Positions 53,640-64,000 of a stretch of DNA of 64,000 nucleotides are shown here, piece after piece (the first letter of the stretch is position 1; each line of letters begins with the position of its first letter). The notes under the pieces are model-generated. The model searched no databases. It had not been told where the DNA came from and saw only the letters and a list, made by a program, of their open reading frames with translations. Made by a program: the position numbers and the translations under genes. Origin of the DNA: Rhizorhabdus dicambivorans (GTDB taxonomy: Bacteria; Pseudomonadota; Alphaproteobacteria; Sphingomonadales; Sphingomonadaceae); contig NZ_CP023449.1 of the NCBI RefSeq assembly GCF_002355275.1, positions 496,001 through 560,000 of the forward strand. The letters run 5' to 3'.

Positions 53640-56590
53640 TGGCCGATGCTCATCCGCTCCACCGGCAGGCCGATCTCCTTGAGCTGCGGCTCGACCTTGG
53701 CAGCGTCGCCGACCACCACCCAGATGAAGTCGTCGGGCCGGATCACCGCGCGGGCCGCCGCGTCCAGTTCCTTGGCGGTCAGCGCCCGATAGCGCGCCGG
53801 CAGCTTCTCATAATAATCGTCGGGCCGGCGCAGCGAGTCGATCTGGAGCAGCGCGCCGAGCAGGTCGTTCGACGTCTCGAACGATCCGGGCAGCGAGCGG
53901 ATCTGGTTGTTGATCGTGCGCTCGCGCTCCTCGTCGTCGATGCCCTTGGTGGTCAGGAACGCCTTCATGTCGGCGATCGCCGCTGCGATCGAGGGGCCGG
54001 TCTTGTCGGTCTGGACCGGGGCGACGAGGTAGAGCGGCATCGTCTCGCGCAGCATCGGCGCCTGGGTGAAGGCACCATAGGCCCAGCCCTTGGTCTCGCG
54101 CAGGTCCATGTTGAGCCGCGACAGGAAGCTGCCGCCCAGCACCTCATTGGCGACGACCAGGCTCATCGGATCGTCGAGCCCCTTCACCGGCAGCAGCTGC
54201 CCCGCCATGATGTAGCTTTGCGGGCTCTGCGGCCGGTCGATCAGGACGATGCGGGCGGGCCGCGCCATCCGGTCCATCGCGAACAGCTTTTCGCCCTTGG
54301 GCGCGGCGGGCGCGGCCCAGCGGCCGAAGCGCGCCTCCAGCAGCGGCTTCAGCTCGTCGAGCGTGGTGTCGCCGGTGACGAAGATCTTGGCGTTGTCGGG
54401 CCGGATCCAGCTCGCATGGAAGGCGAGCAGATCGGCGCGGGTGACGGCCTTGACGCCTTCCTCGGTGCCGCTGCCCGACAGCGGCACGCCATAGGGATGC
54501 ATCTTGCCATAGAGCAGGATCGGCAGGGTCCGCCGGGCGATGCCGCGCGGCTGGGCGTTCTCGGCGCTGATGCTGGCCAGGATCTGGGCGCGCAGCCGCT
54601 CGATCTCGGCGGGCGCGAAGGTCGGCCGCTGGATGATGTCGGCGAGCAGGTCGAGCGAGGGGGCGAGGTTGGCCTTCAGCGCGAACATCGAGACGCTGGT
54701 GCGGTCCATCGTCGCCGATGAGCTGATCTGCGCGCCCAGCCGCTCCTGCGCCTCGGCGATGCCGATCGAATCGAGCTTGCCCGCGCCCTCGTCGAGCAGC
54801 GACAGCATCAGCCCCTGGGTGCCGAGCTTGGCCTTGGGATCGGCCGCGTTGCCCGCGTCGAAGGCGACCGAGACGCGCACCGTCGGCACCGTCGTCCGCC
54901 GGGCGAACACCACCTGCATCCCGTTCGACAGGGTGGCGCGCTCGACCGCGGGGAAGGTGAGGTCCTTGATGTCCTCCACCTTGGGCGGCGAGGAGCGGTC
55001 GACCTTCGCGAGCGGCCTTGACGTCGCCCCGGCGGAGGCCGGGGCCACCAGAGGCTCCTGTCCCGACACCATCGCCAAAGCCATGGCGGCCCCGGCCTCC
55101 GCCGGGGCGACGAATTTGCCGTTCTCGGCATATTTCGGATTGCGATACCAGGCCGGGCTCATCCCCTCGCGGGCGCTGCCGCCGGCGGCCGCCATGTCGG
55201 TATCGGTCCGCTCGCCGGGCTCCACGACCAGCCGGTAGGCGGGGCGGTTGAGCCATTTCTGGAGCGCGGCGCGGATCGACTGCGGGGTCGCCGCGGCGGC
55301 GGCGGCGAGGTCCTTCTTGTACTTCTCCGGATCGTTCGAATAGACCGCGCCCTCGGCCAGCGTCACCGCCTTGCCGCTGAAGCCGCCCACCGTCTCCAGC
55401 CCGGCGATCTCGCCCGCGACCTGCTTGGTGGCGGCGCGCTTCACCTCGTCGGCGGTCGGGCCTTTCTTCACGAATTCGGCGATCAGATCGTCGAGCTGCT
55501 TCGCCACCAGCTTCGCGTCGACGCCCGGTTTCACGTCGGCGGTCACCTCCACCATCGAGATCTTCTCGAACTGCTGGACGCCGGCCGTCACCGACACCGC
55601 CGTCTTGGCCTTGCGCACCAGCGCATTGTCGAGCCGCGACGAGGCGAGCCCGCCGAGCACGTCCATGCCGAGGTCGAGCGGGATCAGGTCGGGATCGTTG
55701 AGCCCCGGCACCACCCAGTTGCGATAGATGCGGGTCTGCGCGACCCGGTCCTTCATCACCTGATCGACCGGCGCCTTCAGGCTGGGGACGCTGACCTCGC
55801 GCCGTGCCGTCTCGGGGCCGCGCGGAATATCGCCGAACCATTTCTGTACCTTGGCCTTCGCGGTCGCCAGGTCGAGATCGCCGGCCAGCACCAGCACCGC
55901 GTTGTTCGGTCCATAATGCGCGCGGAACCAGTTCTTGACGTCGTCGAGGCTGGCATTGTCCAGGTCCTGCATCGATCCGATCGTCGAATGGCGATAGGGA
56001 TGGCCCTCGGGGAACAGCGCCTTCAGCTGGGCATATTCGACCAGCCCATAGGGCTCGTTGTCGCCCTGCCGCTTCTCGTTCTGGACGACGCCGCGCTGGT
56101 TATCGAGCTTGGCCTTGTCGATCGCGCCGAGCAGATGGCCCATCCGGTCGGATTCGAGGAACAGCGCCATGTCGAGCGCACCGGTTGGCACCGTCTCGAA
56201 ATAATTGGTGCGGTCGAACCAGGTGGTGCCGTTCAGGTCGGTCGCGCCGACCGATTCCAGCGGCTTGAAGAAGTCCTCATTGGCGTTCTCCGATCCGTTG
56301 AACATCAGATGCTCGAACAGATGGGCGAAGCCGGTCTTGCCGGCGGGCTCGTCCTTCGAGCCGATATGATACCAGACCGACACTGCCACGACCGGCGCTT
56401 TGCGGTCGCTGTGGACGATCACCCGCAGGCCGTTGTCGAGGGTGAAGCTGTCATAGGGGATGTCGACCGCCTTCACGAGCGCGGCGACCGAGGCGGGTTC
56501 GGCAGCGCCAAGAAACGCCATGGGTGCAGGGGCGGTGAGCGACGTCGCGAGCAGCAGCGCGGCGATCGGACGGAACAGGGAACGACGCAT
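53636..56590 (-). CDS. M16-family zinc protease (insulinase-like), exported
   Basis: A 984-residue protease made of two pitrilysin halves. The N-terminal half has the inverted zinc motif HLFEH at 90-94 with the typical '[15 protein letters not shown]'; the C-terminal half lacks it and forms the second clamp. A signal peptide (1-30, '[13 protein letters not shown]' near cleavage) sends it to the periplasm. A 92-base family A repeat lies in frame at residues about 493-523, in the linker between the halves ('[20 protein letters not shown]' ...). The start 56590 gives the signal sequence. It is followed by a four-base overlap with a small gene. Confidence 0.93.
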   Translation of the reverse strand: MRRSLFRPIAALLLATSLTAPAPMAFLGAAEPASVAALVKAVDIPYDSFTLDNGLRVIVHSDRKAPVVAVSVWYHIGSKDEPAGKTGFAHLFEHLMFNGSENANEDFFKPLESVGATDLNGTTWFDRTNYFETVPTGALDMALFLESDRMGHLLGAIDKAKLDNQRGVVQNEKRQGDNEPYGLVEYAQLKALFPEGHPYRHSTIGSMQDLDNASLDDVKNWFRAHYGPNNAVLVLAGDLDLATAKAKVQKWFGDIPRGPETARREVSVPSLKAPVDQVMKDRVAQTRIYRNWVVPGLNDPDLIPLDLGMDVLGGLASSRLDNALVRKAKTAVSVTAGVQQFEKISMVEVTADVKPGVDAKLVAKQLDDLIAEFVKKGPTADEVKRAATKQVAGEIAGLETVGGFSGKAVTLAEGAVYSNDPEKYKKDLAAAAAATPQSIRAALQKWLNRPAYRLVVEPGERTDTDMAAAGGSAREGMSPAWYRNPKYAENGKFVAPAEAGAAMALAMVSGQEPLVAPASAGATSRPLAKVDRSSPPKVEDIKDLTFPAVERATLSNGMQVVFARRTTVPTVRVSVAFDAGNAADPKAKLGTQGLMLSLLDEGAGKLDSIGIAEAQERLGAQISSSATMDRTSVSMFALKANLAPSLDLLADIIQRPTFAPAEIERLRAQILASISAENAQPRGIARRTLPILLYGKMHPYGVPLSGSGTEEGVKAVTRADLLAFHASWIRPDNAKIFVTGDTTLDELKPLLEARFGRWAAPAAPKGEKLFAMDRMARPARIVLIDRPQSPQSYIMAGQLLPVKGLDDPMSLVVANEVLGGSFLSRLNMDLRETKGWAYGAFTQAPMLRETMPLYLVAPVQTDKTGPSIAAAIADMKAFLTTKGIDDEERERTINNQIRSLPGSFETSNDLLGALLQIDSLRRPDDYYEKLPARYRALTAKELDAAARAVIRPDDFIWVVVGDAAKVEPQLKEIGLPVERMSIGQ
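55021..55112. repeat. family A repeat inside the M16 protease gene
   Basis: Both arms (CGTCGCCCCGGCGGAGGCC and its inverse) match the intergenic copies, and the 42-base core is unique. On the reverse strand the arms read APAEAGA and APASAGA. The frame stays open through the whole element. Confidence 0.88.
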
Positions 56591-56727
56591 CAGGGAAAGC
56601 TTTCCGGACAGGGAAGATGGCGCCACTCTAGCCGCTGGGCCGGCCGGTGCAATATTTGCGCAATACGCCCGTCGAAAGGGCTGGTGCGTTCGTCCCGCCG
56701 CTTCCTATATTCAGGGACGGCAAGGGG

Positions 56728-56755
56728 CTTGTGTTGCATAAAAGCCACACCATAT
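56728..56755 (+). promoter_or_regulatory. candidate heat-shock (sigma-32) promoter of clpB
   Basis: CTTGTGT (56728-56734), 13 bases, then CACCATAT (56748-56755) resemble the RpoH consensus CTTGAAA-N13..15-CCCCATNT. It ends 27 bases before the clpB start, where the heat-shock promoter of this chaperone is expected. Confidence 0.5.
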
Positions 56756-56782
56756 GATGCGGATCAGAGACAGGGATCAGGC

Positions 56783-59362
<2,580 letters not shown>

Positions 59363-59372
59363 TCCTATTCAA

Positions 59373-59468
59373 CCGTCATTCCTGCGAAGGCAGGAATCCA
59401 TGTCCTCCTTCTCAGATGCCATCTCGGGTGGCCAGAGGCATGGACCCCAGCCTGCGCTGGGGTGACGG
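59373..59468. repeat. family B palindromic repeat (paired arms)
   Basis: GTCATTCCTGCGAAGGCAGG-AATCCATG and CATGGACCCCAGC-CTGCGCTGGGGTGACG flank a 40-base core. It is the copy closest to that at 3913. It separates convergent clpB and the oxygenase operon. Confidence 0.85.
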
Positions 59469-60086
59469 TTATCGGTCGGGGTTGGCCAGCACCGCCTCCA
59501 GCCACTCCGGCTCGGGCTGGTCGGCGTCATAATATTCGAAGATCAGGTGGATGCGGTCCTCGGCGCCGCGGTTCTCGACCGCGTGGACCGCCATATTGTC
59601 GACCTCGACCGCCTCGCCCTCGGGCATATGCTCGCCGACGCCATCGGTGAAGAAGGTGACGCCGTCATTGGTCTGCAGCGGCACATGGATCTTGTGCGGC
59701 CATTTGGCGGCGGGGTTGGCGTCGCGGTGGGGCTTGATCACGCCGCCGCCCGGCATCCGCGCCAGCATCACGCGCGGGAAGACGCCGTTGGCATAGCCAT
59801 AGGGCGCGACCGCCTGGGCCAGCACCGGCTCCAGCAGCGCCCGCCATTGCGGCCAGTTCGGCCGGTCATAGTCCGATCGCCAGTCCTTCAGGTTGGATAC
59901 GAAGCGGAAGACGATGTGGCGGGTCGCGTCGAGCGCCTCGAAGCGGTTGGGCTTCTCGGCATTCTCGCGGTCCCATTCGGCCTCGGGCAGCGCCAGCACC
60001 GCCGCGCGCAGCGCCGCGATGTCGACCGGGCCGAGCCGGCGCAGGCCGCGCGCCTTGCGCGGGTTGGGGGTCGGGGCCGCGCGCAT
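59469..60086 (-). CDS. aspartyl/asparaginyl beta-hydroxylase-family oxygenase
   Basis: A 205-residue 2-oxoglutarate/Fe(II) oxygenase of the AspH-type fold. The iron-binding residues are H120 and D122 ('GGVIKPHRDANPAAKWPHKI') and H168 ('MAVHAVENRGAEDRIHLIF'), and the Arg in EDRIH binds 2-oxoglutarate. The length suits the soluble bacterial type. It has no signal or membrane segment, so it acts in the cytoplasm. ATG 60086 overlaps the sulfotransferase stop by one base; a TTG three bases earlier is less likely. It is the last gene of an operon with another oxygenase and a sulfotransferase. Substrate unknown. Confidence 0.88.
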   Translation of the reverse strand: MRAAPTPNPRKARGLRRLGPVDIAALRAAVLALPEAEWDRENAEKPNRFEALDATRHIVFRFVSNLKDWRSDYDRPNWPQWRALLEPVLAQAVAPYGYANGVFPRVMLARMPGGGVIKPHRDANPAAKWPHKIHVPLQTNDGVTFFTDGVGEHMPEGEAVEVDNMAVHAVENRGAEDRIHLIFEYYDADQPEPEWLEAVLANPDR

Positions 60087-60709
60087 CAATAATCATAGCC
60101 GAACAGGTCGAGGTCGCGGCCATAGCGCGCCGCCACCCCGTCGATCAGTTCCTGGTCATAATAGTCGCGATAATCGCCGCGCTGCGACGTGTTGACCTTC
60201 TCCAGCGCGCTCGGCGCCACGCCGATCCTTTCGCAGATCGCGTCATAGCTCGCCTGCATCGTCTCCACCTTGCCGATCATGTCGGCCTGCACCGCGCCGT
60301 CGGGGCCGGTGACGAAGCGGTGCTGCGGCCAGAACACCATGTGGTTCTCCGGCGGCGCGGTGAACAGGAAGTGGCGCATCACCCCCTGTGGATCGCGCTG
60401 AAAACTGCCCTGCTTGCTGGTCGCGAAGGAGCAGTAGGAGACGAAGCGGTCGAACGGATTGCGGACGAAGGCGAACTTCAGATAGGCGCCGAACGCCTCC
60501 TCGCCCAGGAAGGGGCGGACCTCCTCGAAGCTCAGATGGCCATGGCCGACCTTCGCCAGTTCGGGCCAGGGGAAGCGCTTCTCGACGATCAGCCGGGCCT
60601 GCTCGACATCGTCGGGTCCCATGTGGAGGCGCAGCGCCTGGCGAACCGAATGGGTGCCGGTCTTGGGGACGGCCGCGAAGATGAAGCGGTGCTGGTGCGA
60701 TATGATCAT
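60086..60709 (-). CDS. sulfotransferase (family 2 type)
   Basis: A 207-residue sulfotransferase that would move sulfate from 3'-phosphoadenylyl sulfate to an acceptor. The 5'-phosphosulfate loop is 'FAAVPKTGTHSVRQAL' (about 11-26), and the 3'-phosphate motif 'FAFVRNPFDRFVSYC' (about 79-93) includes R83 and S91. A catalytic His (in VGHGHLSF) follows the pattern of carbohydrate sulfotransferases. No membrane helix. It starts seven bases after the end of the upstream oxygenase gene, and its stop overlaps the next start, so all three are cotranscribed. Acceptor unknown. Confidence 0.88.
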   Translation of the reverse strand: MIISHQHRFIFAAVPKTGTHSVRQALRLHMGPDDVEQARLIVEKRFPWPELAKVGHGHLSFEEVRPFLGEEAFGAYLKFAFVRNPFDRFVSYCSFATSKQGSFQRDPQGVMRHFLFTAPPENHMVFWPQHRFVTGPDGAVQADMIGKVETMQASYDAICERIGVAPSALEKVNTSQRGDYRDYYDQELIDGVAARYGRDLDLFGYDY

Positions 60710-60716
60710 GAACGGG

Positions 60717-61682
60717 TCAGCGGGCGGCGGCGAGCGCAGGGGCCGGCGCGGCCGGCGCGCGGTCGGCGGGCACCGCCACCAGAAAAATCAGCTCGGCCAG
60801 CGCCCGGTCCAGCGGCACCTGGTTGTGCAGCAGGATCGCCGAGGCGCGCAGGCTGCGCAGATCCTCGCGCACCGTCTCGATCAGCCGGCGATAGGCGGGC
60901 AGGCCGGCGGGCGAGGGGCCATGCTCCGCCCACACCGCCATCCAGCTGCTGGCGAAGCGGTCGAGCCGGGGCGCTACCGCGTCGAGCGCCGGGCCGGCCG
61001 GCGCCAGGCCGAGCAGATAGTCGATATGGCAGCGTATCTCCCAGCCCGACATGATCTCGGGCAGGTTGACCTGTTCATAGGCGATCGGGCCGTTCGCGGC
61101 GCCCGGCGGCACCAGCTCGGCCCCATCCGAGCCCGCGCCCGCCTGCGCGGCGGCCACCAGATCCCACAGCCGCTCGCCGCCGACCGTGTCGAGGACGAGG
61201 TGGACGCGCTTGGCGCTGCCGCCATTGCGTACCCGGTGCATCTGGAAGGTGTCGAACACCCAGCATTCGCCGGCCGCCATATGCACCGTCTCGCCCCCCG
61301 CGGTGAAGGATACCGAGGGCTCGGTGACGATCGGCACATGCACGCGCAGATGGGTGCGCCAATAATAGCCCACGTCGACATGGTCGGGCACGTCGGATCC
61401 GGGGGCGAGGCCCATCAGCCGGCTGCGGCCCCAGACCGCGCCGATATCGGCCATGATCTGCATGATATAGGGGCAGGCGCGCAGATGCTCGGTCGGCGCC
61501 ATCGGCCCGGCGAAACCGTTGGAGATGGTGCCGCCCGGGGTGATCAGCGGCACCGCGTCGTTGCCGGGCAGCTTGCCGGGGTGGGGCAGCCAGGCGGAGG
61601 GCGGCAGCGCGGCCACCTCGGCGGCCAGCGCGGCCGCGTCGTAACGGCACGGCAGTTTCAGCAGCGGGCGATCGAGGCGCAT
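60717..61682 (-). CDS. aspartyl/asparaginyl beta-hydroxylase-family oxygenase
   Basis: A 321-residue oxygenase: residues about 60-175 carry the AspH-type cupin with H101 and D103 ('DHVDVGYYWRTHLRVHVPI'), H149 ('MHRVRNGG') and the 2-oxoglutarate Arg R159 (KRVHLVLD). The remaining C-terminal about 145 residues are helical and not recognisable, so it is a two-part protein. It differs greatly from the shorter homologue in the same operon. It lies 42 bases after a small secreted-protein gene on the same strand and seven before the sulfotransferase. Substrate unknown. Confidence 0.87.
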   Translation of the reverse strand: MRLDRPLLKLPCRYDAAALAAEVAALPPSAWLPHPGKLPGNDAVPLITPGGTISNGFAGPMAPTEHLRACPYIMQIMADIGAVWGRSRLMGLAPGSDVPDHVDVGYYWRTHLRVHVPIVTEPSVSFTAGGETVHMAAGECWVFDTFQMHRVRNGGSAKRVHLVLDTVGGERLWDLVAAAQAGAGSDGAELVPPGAANGPIAYEQVNLPEIMSGWEIRCHIDYLLGLAPAGPALDAVAPRLDRFASSWMAVWAEHGPSPAGLPAYRRLIETVREDLRSLRASAILLHNQVPLDRALAELIFLVAVPADRAPAAPAPALAAAR

Positions 61683-61724
61683 GTCAGGCGGTCGTGCTCG
61701 GGGCCGGTCGCGGCGGACGGGTCG

Positions 61725-61979
61725 TCACTCGCGCCGCACCTCGATGATCCGGCCGTTCATCTCCTGCGCGGTGCGGCGCATTTCCTCGGCGATGATGTCC
61801 CATTGGGCGACGGTGTGGCACACCTTGGTGCGGAAACGCGTGCCGGTCTGCGGGCGGGTCTTGCACACCACCTTGTCGCCGGGGTCGCCCTTGGCGTCGG
61901 CCGGGCCGGATTCCACCGCGAAGGCCGCGCCCGGGAAGGTCAATGCAGCGGCCAGGATGACCACAATCTTGCTGCGCAT
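61725..61979 (-). CDS. small secreted two-cysteine protein (copy 1)
   Basis: An 84-residue protein with a signal peptide (1-21, cleavage at AFA|VE). The conserved part has C39 and C54 (C-x14-C) in 'VCKTRPQTGTRFRTKVCHTV', then 'AQWDIIAEEMRRTAQEM'. A second copy lies at 62839-63099 with 26 of 39 core residues identical. The two cysteines may form a periplasmic disulfide. I recall related uncharacterised secreted proteins in sphingomonads. ATG 61979 follows CTCCGGAG. It is the likely first gene of the oxygenase/sulfotransferase operon. Confidence 0.82.
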   Translation of the reverse strand: MRSKIVVILAAALTFPGAAFAVESGPADAKGDPGDKVVCKTRPQTGTRFRTKVCHTVAQWDIIAEEMRRTAQEMNGRIIEVRRE

Positions 61980-62056
61980 AATATGCTCCGGAGTTATTGG
62001 CATTTTTTACCAGCAGGTGCATGGCTTAGCAACCGCGGCAGCTTTCGATCGGGCAG

Positions 62057-62770
62057 ATGGGCAGTGATTTCAGCATAGCGCGGGGCCTTGACGTGGAGGC
62101 GCTGAAAGCCGCCTTCGATCGCGACGGGCGGGTCGAGGTCCGCGGCTTCCTCGTGCCGGCCGATGCGGCCCGGCTGCGCGCGCATCTCGCCGCGCGGGAT
62201 GACTGGACGCTGGTGCTCAACGCGGGCAAGGCGGTGTACGAGATTCCGCGCCAGGGCTATGCCCAGCTCTCCGCCGCGCAGCTGGCCGATCTCGACCGAC
62301 ATGTCGTCGAAGCGGCCCGCACCGGCTTCCACTATCGCTACGAGACGATCCGCGTCGCGGACGACCCCGCCATGCGCGGACGGACCCCGCTCGATGCCTT
62401 TGTCGGCTTCATGTCGTCGCCCGAGGTGCTGGCGCTGGTCGCCGCGATCACCGGCGCCGATGATATCGCCTTCGCCGACGGGCAGGCCACCGCCTATTCG
62501 GCCGGCCATTTCCTCACCCGGCACGATGATGACGTCGCCGGAAAGAACCGGCGCGCCGCCTATGTGCTGGGGCTGTCGGACGGCTGGCAACCCGAATGGG
62601 GCGGGCTGCTGATGTTCCATGGCGCGGACGGCCTGGTCGAGCAGGGCTATGTGCCGATGTTCGGGGCGCTGCGCCTGTTCGCGGTGCCGGCGATGCACAG
62701 CGTCAGCTATGTCACCCCGCTCGCGCCCGAGCCGCGCCTGTCGGTGACGGGCTGGCTGCGGCACCGCTGA
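62057..62770 (+). CDS. 2-oxoglutarate/Fe(II) oxygenase, prolyl-hydroxylase-like
   Basis: A 237-residue oxygenase with the double-stranded beta-helix fold. The metal ligands are H156 and D158 ('GHFLTRHDDDVAGKNRR') and H214 ('PAMHSVSYVTPL'), with Arg in RLSVTGWLR as the 2-oxoglutarate ligand. It resembles the prolyl 3- or 4-hydroxylase group (PHD2/Ofd1 type). There is no export signal. It is divergent from the operon described and convergent with the second small secreted-protein gene. Possible substrates are ribosomal or other proline-containing proteins, but that is speculation. Confidence 0.88.
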   Translation: MGSDFSIARGLDVEALKAAFDRDGRVEVRGFLVPADAARLRAHLAARDDWTLVLNAGKAVYEIPRQGYAQLSAAQLADLDRHVVEAARTGFHYRYETIRVADDPAMRGRTPLDAFVGFMSSPEVLALVAAITGADDIAFADGQATAYSAGHFLTRHDDDVAGKNRRAAYVLGLSDGWQPEWGGLLMFHGADGLVEQGYVPMFGALRLFAVPAMHSVSYVTPLAPEPRLSVTGWLRHR

Positions 62771-62838
62771 ACGCCCGTTTGAACGGAGCCTGATCCGCCC
62801 GCTGGCGAAGGCCGGGCGCTTTATCCCGGCGAAGGGCC

Positions 62839-63099
62839 TCAGTTGCCGCGCGCGCCGTTGACCACGGGGCCGACCATCTCCTTGGCCGTGCGCCGGTTCT
62901 CTTCCGAGATCAGTTCCCACTCGGCGATCGAATGGCACACCTTGGTGCGCAGGCGGGTGCCGGTGGTGGGCTGGGATTTGCAGACGATCCTGCTGCCGTC
63001 GGCCGGCTGTTGCGAAGCCGGCTGGTCGGCTGCCAGCACGGGAAGCGGGGCCAGCGCGGCCAGCGTCGCGGCAAGCAGGAAGCCATGGGTGTAACGCAT
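62839..63099 (-). CDS. small secreted two-cysteine protein (copy 2)
   Basis: An 86-residue paralogue of the protein at 61725-61979. Signal peptide 1-23 (cleavage near VLA|AD), a polar linker, then C40 and C55 in 'VCKSQPTTGTRLRTKVCHSI', 'AEWELISEENRRTAKEM'. The core is 26 of 39 residues identical to copy 1, whereas signals and linkers differ, so this is an older duplication under selection on the core. GGAG precedes ATG 63099. Function unknown. Confidence 0.82.
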   Translation of the reverse strand: MRYTHGFLLAATLAALAPLPVLAADQPASQQPADGSRIVCKSQPTTGTRLRTKVCHSIAEWELISEENRRTAKEMVGPVVNGARGN

Positions 63100-63173
63100 C
63101 GTTCGACTCCGGAAATCTATGTCCTGTTCCATACTATCGCGGTGGCGCCTGCTCAATGTCGCCGCCTCCCGCA

Positions 63174-64000
63174 TCACTCCAGCGAATAGCCGTAGCGCTC
63201 CGCCCAGGGGGCGAGCACGGGCAGCGCATATTTCATCGGCTCGCGATAGCGGGTCCAGCGGCCGCTGGCGCGCGCATAGACCTTCTCCGTCACCTGCGCG
63301 TAGCTCGGCGTCCGGATATGGCCGCGCTCGATCGCGGTGCGCTGGTGATCGAGCGCCTGTCCCTCCCAGTCGAGGCCCAGGAAATCGACAATCGGCCGCA
63401 CCGCCCCCTCGGTGTCGGCGACCAGATCCTCATAGCGGATCGTCTCCACCCGGATCGGGAAGATCGCCCGGCATGTCTCCCAATAGCGGAAGATGCGGTC
63501 ATAGGTGCGGCTGGCGTTGGTCAGGTCCAGGAAGCTCGACATCGCCTCGGTCGGCTTGAAATTCTGCATATAGCAGCTCAGCACCACGTCGGCCGGGTGC
63601 CGCATCGCCAGGATGATCCGCGCATCGGGGAACAGCCGGTGGATCAGCGGCACCCGCAGCATCGACAGCGGGTTCTTGTCGATCACCAGCGCCCCGGCCG
63701 GCGGCGGCGAGACCTTGTCGAGCTCGGCGAAATAGAGCGCGCGGAGCCGGGCGATCTCCTCGGGCCCGATCTCGGCCAGCCGGGTGAAATCCCCCAGCTC
63801 GGCGGCCACCTTGTCGAGGATCGGCACCTCCTCCAGCACATGGGTGCGGCTGTGGCCCATCAGGATCGTGTCGAGCAGGGTCGTGCCCGATCGCGGGAAG
63901 CCGACCAGGAAGGCGGGGGCCGGCGGCTGGTCGATCGGCGGCGCGTCGGCCCATCGGGCGAAGAATTCGGGGGTGGTGAGCGCCTCGATCCGCTCGATGT
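63174..64000 (-). CDS. sulfotransferase, C-terminal part (5' end beyond window)
   Basis: The gene runs off the window; the visible part encodes about 275 residues. The 5'-phosphosulfate loop 'FLVGFPRSGTTLLDTIL' and the 3'-phosphate segment 'ARIILAMRHPADVVLSCYMQ' are both present, followed by 'IRYEDLVADTEGAVRPIVDF', a good sulfotransferase domain (Sulfotransfer_1/3 type). Such proteins often carry an N-terminal TPR region, which cannot be checked here. It differs clearly from the sulfotransferase at 60086. The stop is in the gap after small-protein copy 2, both on the reverse strand, so they may be cotranscribed. Confidence 0.88.
   Translation of the reverse strand, partial: IERIEALTTPEFFARWADAPPIDQPPAPAFLVGFPRSGTTLLDTILMGHSRTHVLEEVPILDKVAAELGDFTRLAEIGPEEIARLRALYFAELDKVSPPPAGALVIDKNPLSMLRVPLIHRLFPDARIILAMRHPADVVLSCYMQNFKPTEAMSSFLDLTNASRTYDRIFRYWETCRAIFPIRVETIRYEDLVADTEGAVRPIVDFLGLDWEGQALDHQRTAIERGHIRTPSYAQVTEKVYARASGRWTRYREPMKYALPVLAPWAERYGYSLE

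Noticed and set aside
55916-56782. In-frame extension of clpB upstream of 56783
   Set aside because: The region is the start of the M16 protease on the other strand, and the ClpB N-domain begins exactly at 56783, after a ribosome-binding site and promoter.

Overview
This is a 64 kb stretch of a chromosome with high G+C (roughly two thirds by eye). Nearly all of it is coding, with short gaps and many start/stop overlaps of the ATGA type. Gene content and order point to an alphaproteobacterium of the order Sphingomonadales (Sphingomonas, Rhizorhabdus, Sphingobium or a relative). The main evidence is a DivL-type pseudo-kinase followed by tsaE, amgK, murU, addB, addA and trxA, an argJ/secA divergent pair, and abundant short palindromic intergenic repeats. 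I see no rRNA, tRNA, insertion sequence, prophage or CRISPR array. This looks like core chromosome with a few accessory insertions.

Layout. 0-2.7 kb: the ribosome/tRNA-modification operon rimM ... trmD-rplS, interrupted by a VapBC toxin-antitoxin pair and two small membrane proteins. 2.8-12.6 kb: asd, a GFA-fold protein, a hydrolase, an M2 peptidase, a membrane GGDEF protein, AMP nucleosidase, a peroxiredoxin, a glycosyltransferase and YqgE. 12.7-21.4 kb: a small secreted protein, ahcY behind a perfect 20-bp palindrome, and a TetR repressor divergent from a three-gene RND efflux operon, with a perfect operator between them. 21.5-33.3 kb: divL and the AmgK/MurU cell-wall recycling and AddAB recombination genes, ending with thioredoxin. 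33.3-39.1 kb: an inositol-phosphatase-fold enzyme, a GST, argJ and secA. 39.2-46.5 kb: a DUF454 protein, a hybrid histidine kinase, der, a TusA-like protein, a stand-alone Hpt protein, bacterioferritin and its ferredoxin, a methyltransferase and small proteins. 46.5-59.4 kb: ppc, a dienelactone-hydrolase-like enzyme, gpmA, purEK, a PAS protein, a large M16 protease and clpB behind a heat-shock-like promoter. 59.4-64 kb: the most unusual part, with three 2-oxoglutarate/Fe(II) oxygenases, two sulfotransferases and two copies of a small secreted two-cysteine protein.

How parts fit together. DivL (Tyr in place of the phosphorylated His), the hybrid kinase and the free Hpt protein suggest a phosphorelay-rich regulatory style. 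AmgK and MurU recycle N-acetylmuramic acid to UDP-MurNAc. AddA and AddB form one helicase-nuclease. Bfr and Bfd store and release iron and share candidate iron-responsive boxes. The oxygenase/sulfotransferase block is the best candidate for an undescribed system; its substrate cannot be read from the sequence.

Several families of palindromic repeats (called A to E here) punctuate the gaps. Two copies lie inside genes (addB and the M16 protease) and are read through in frame.
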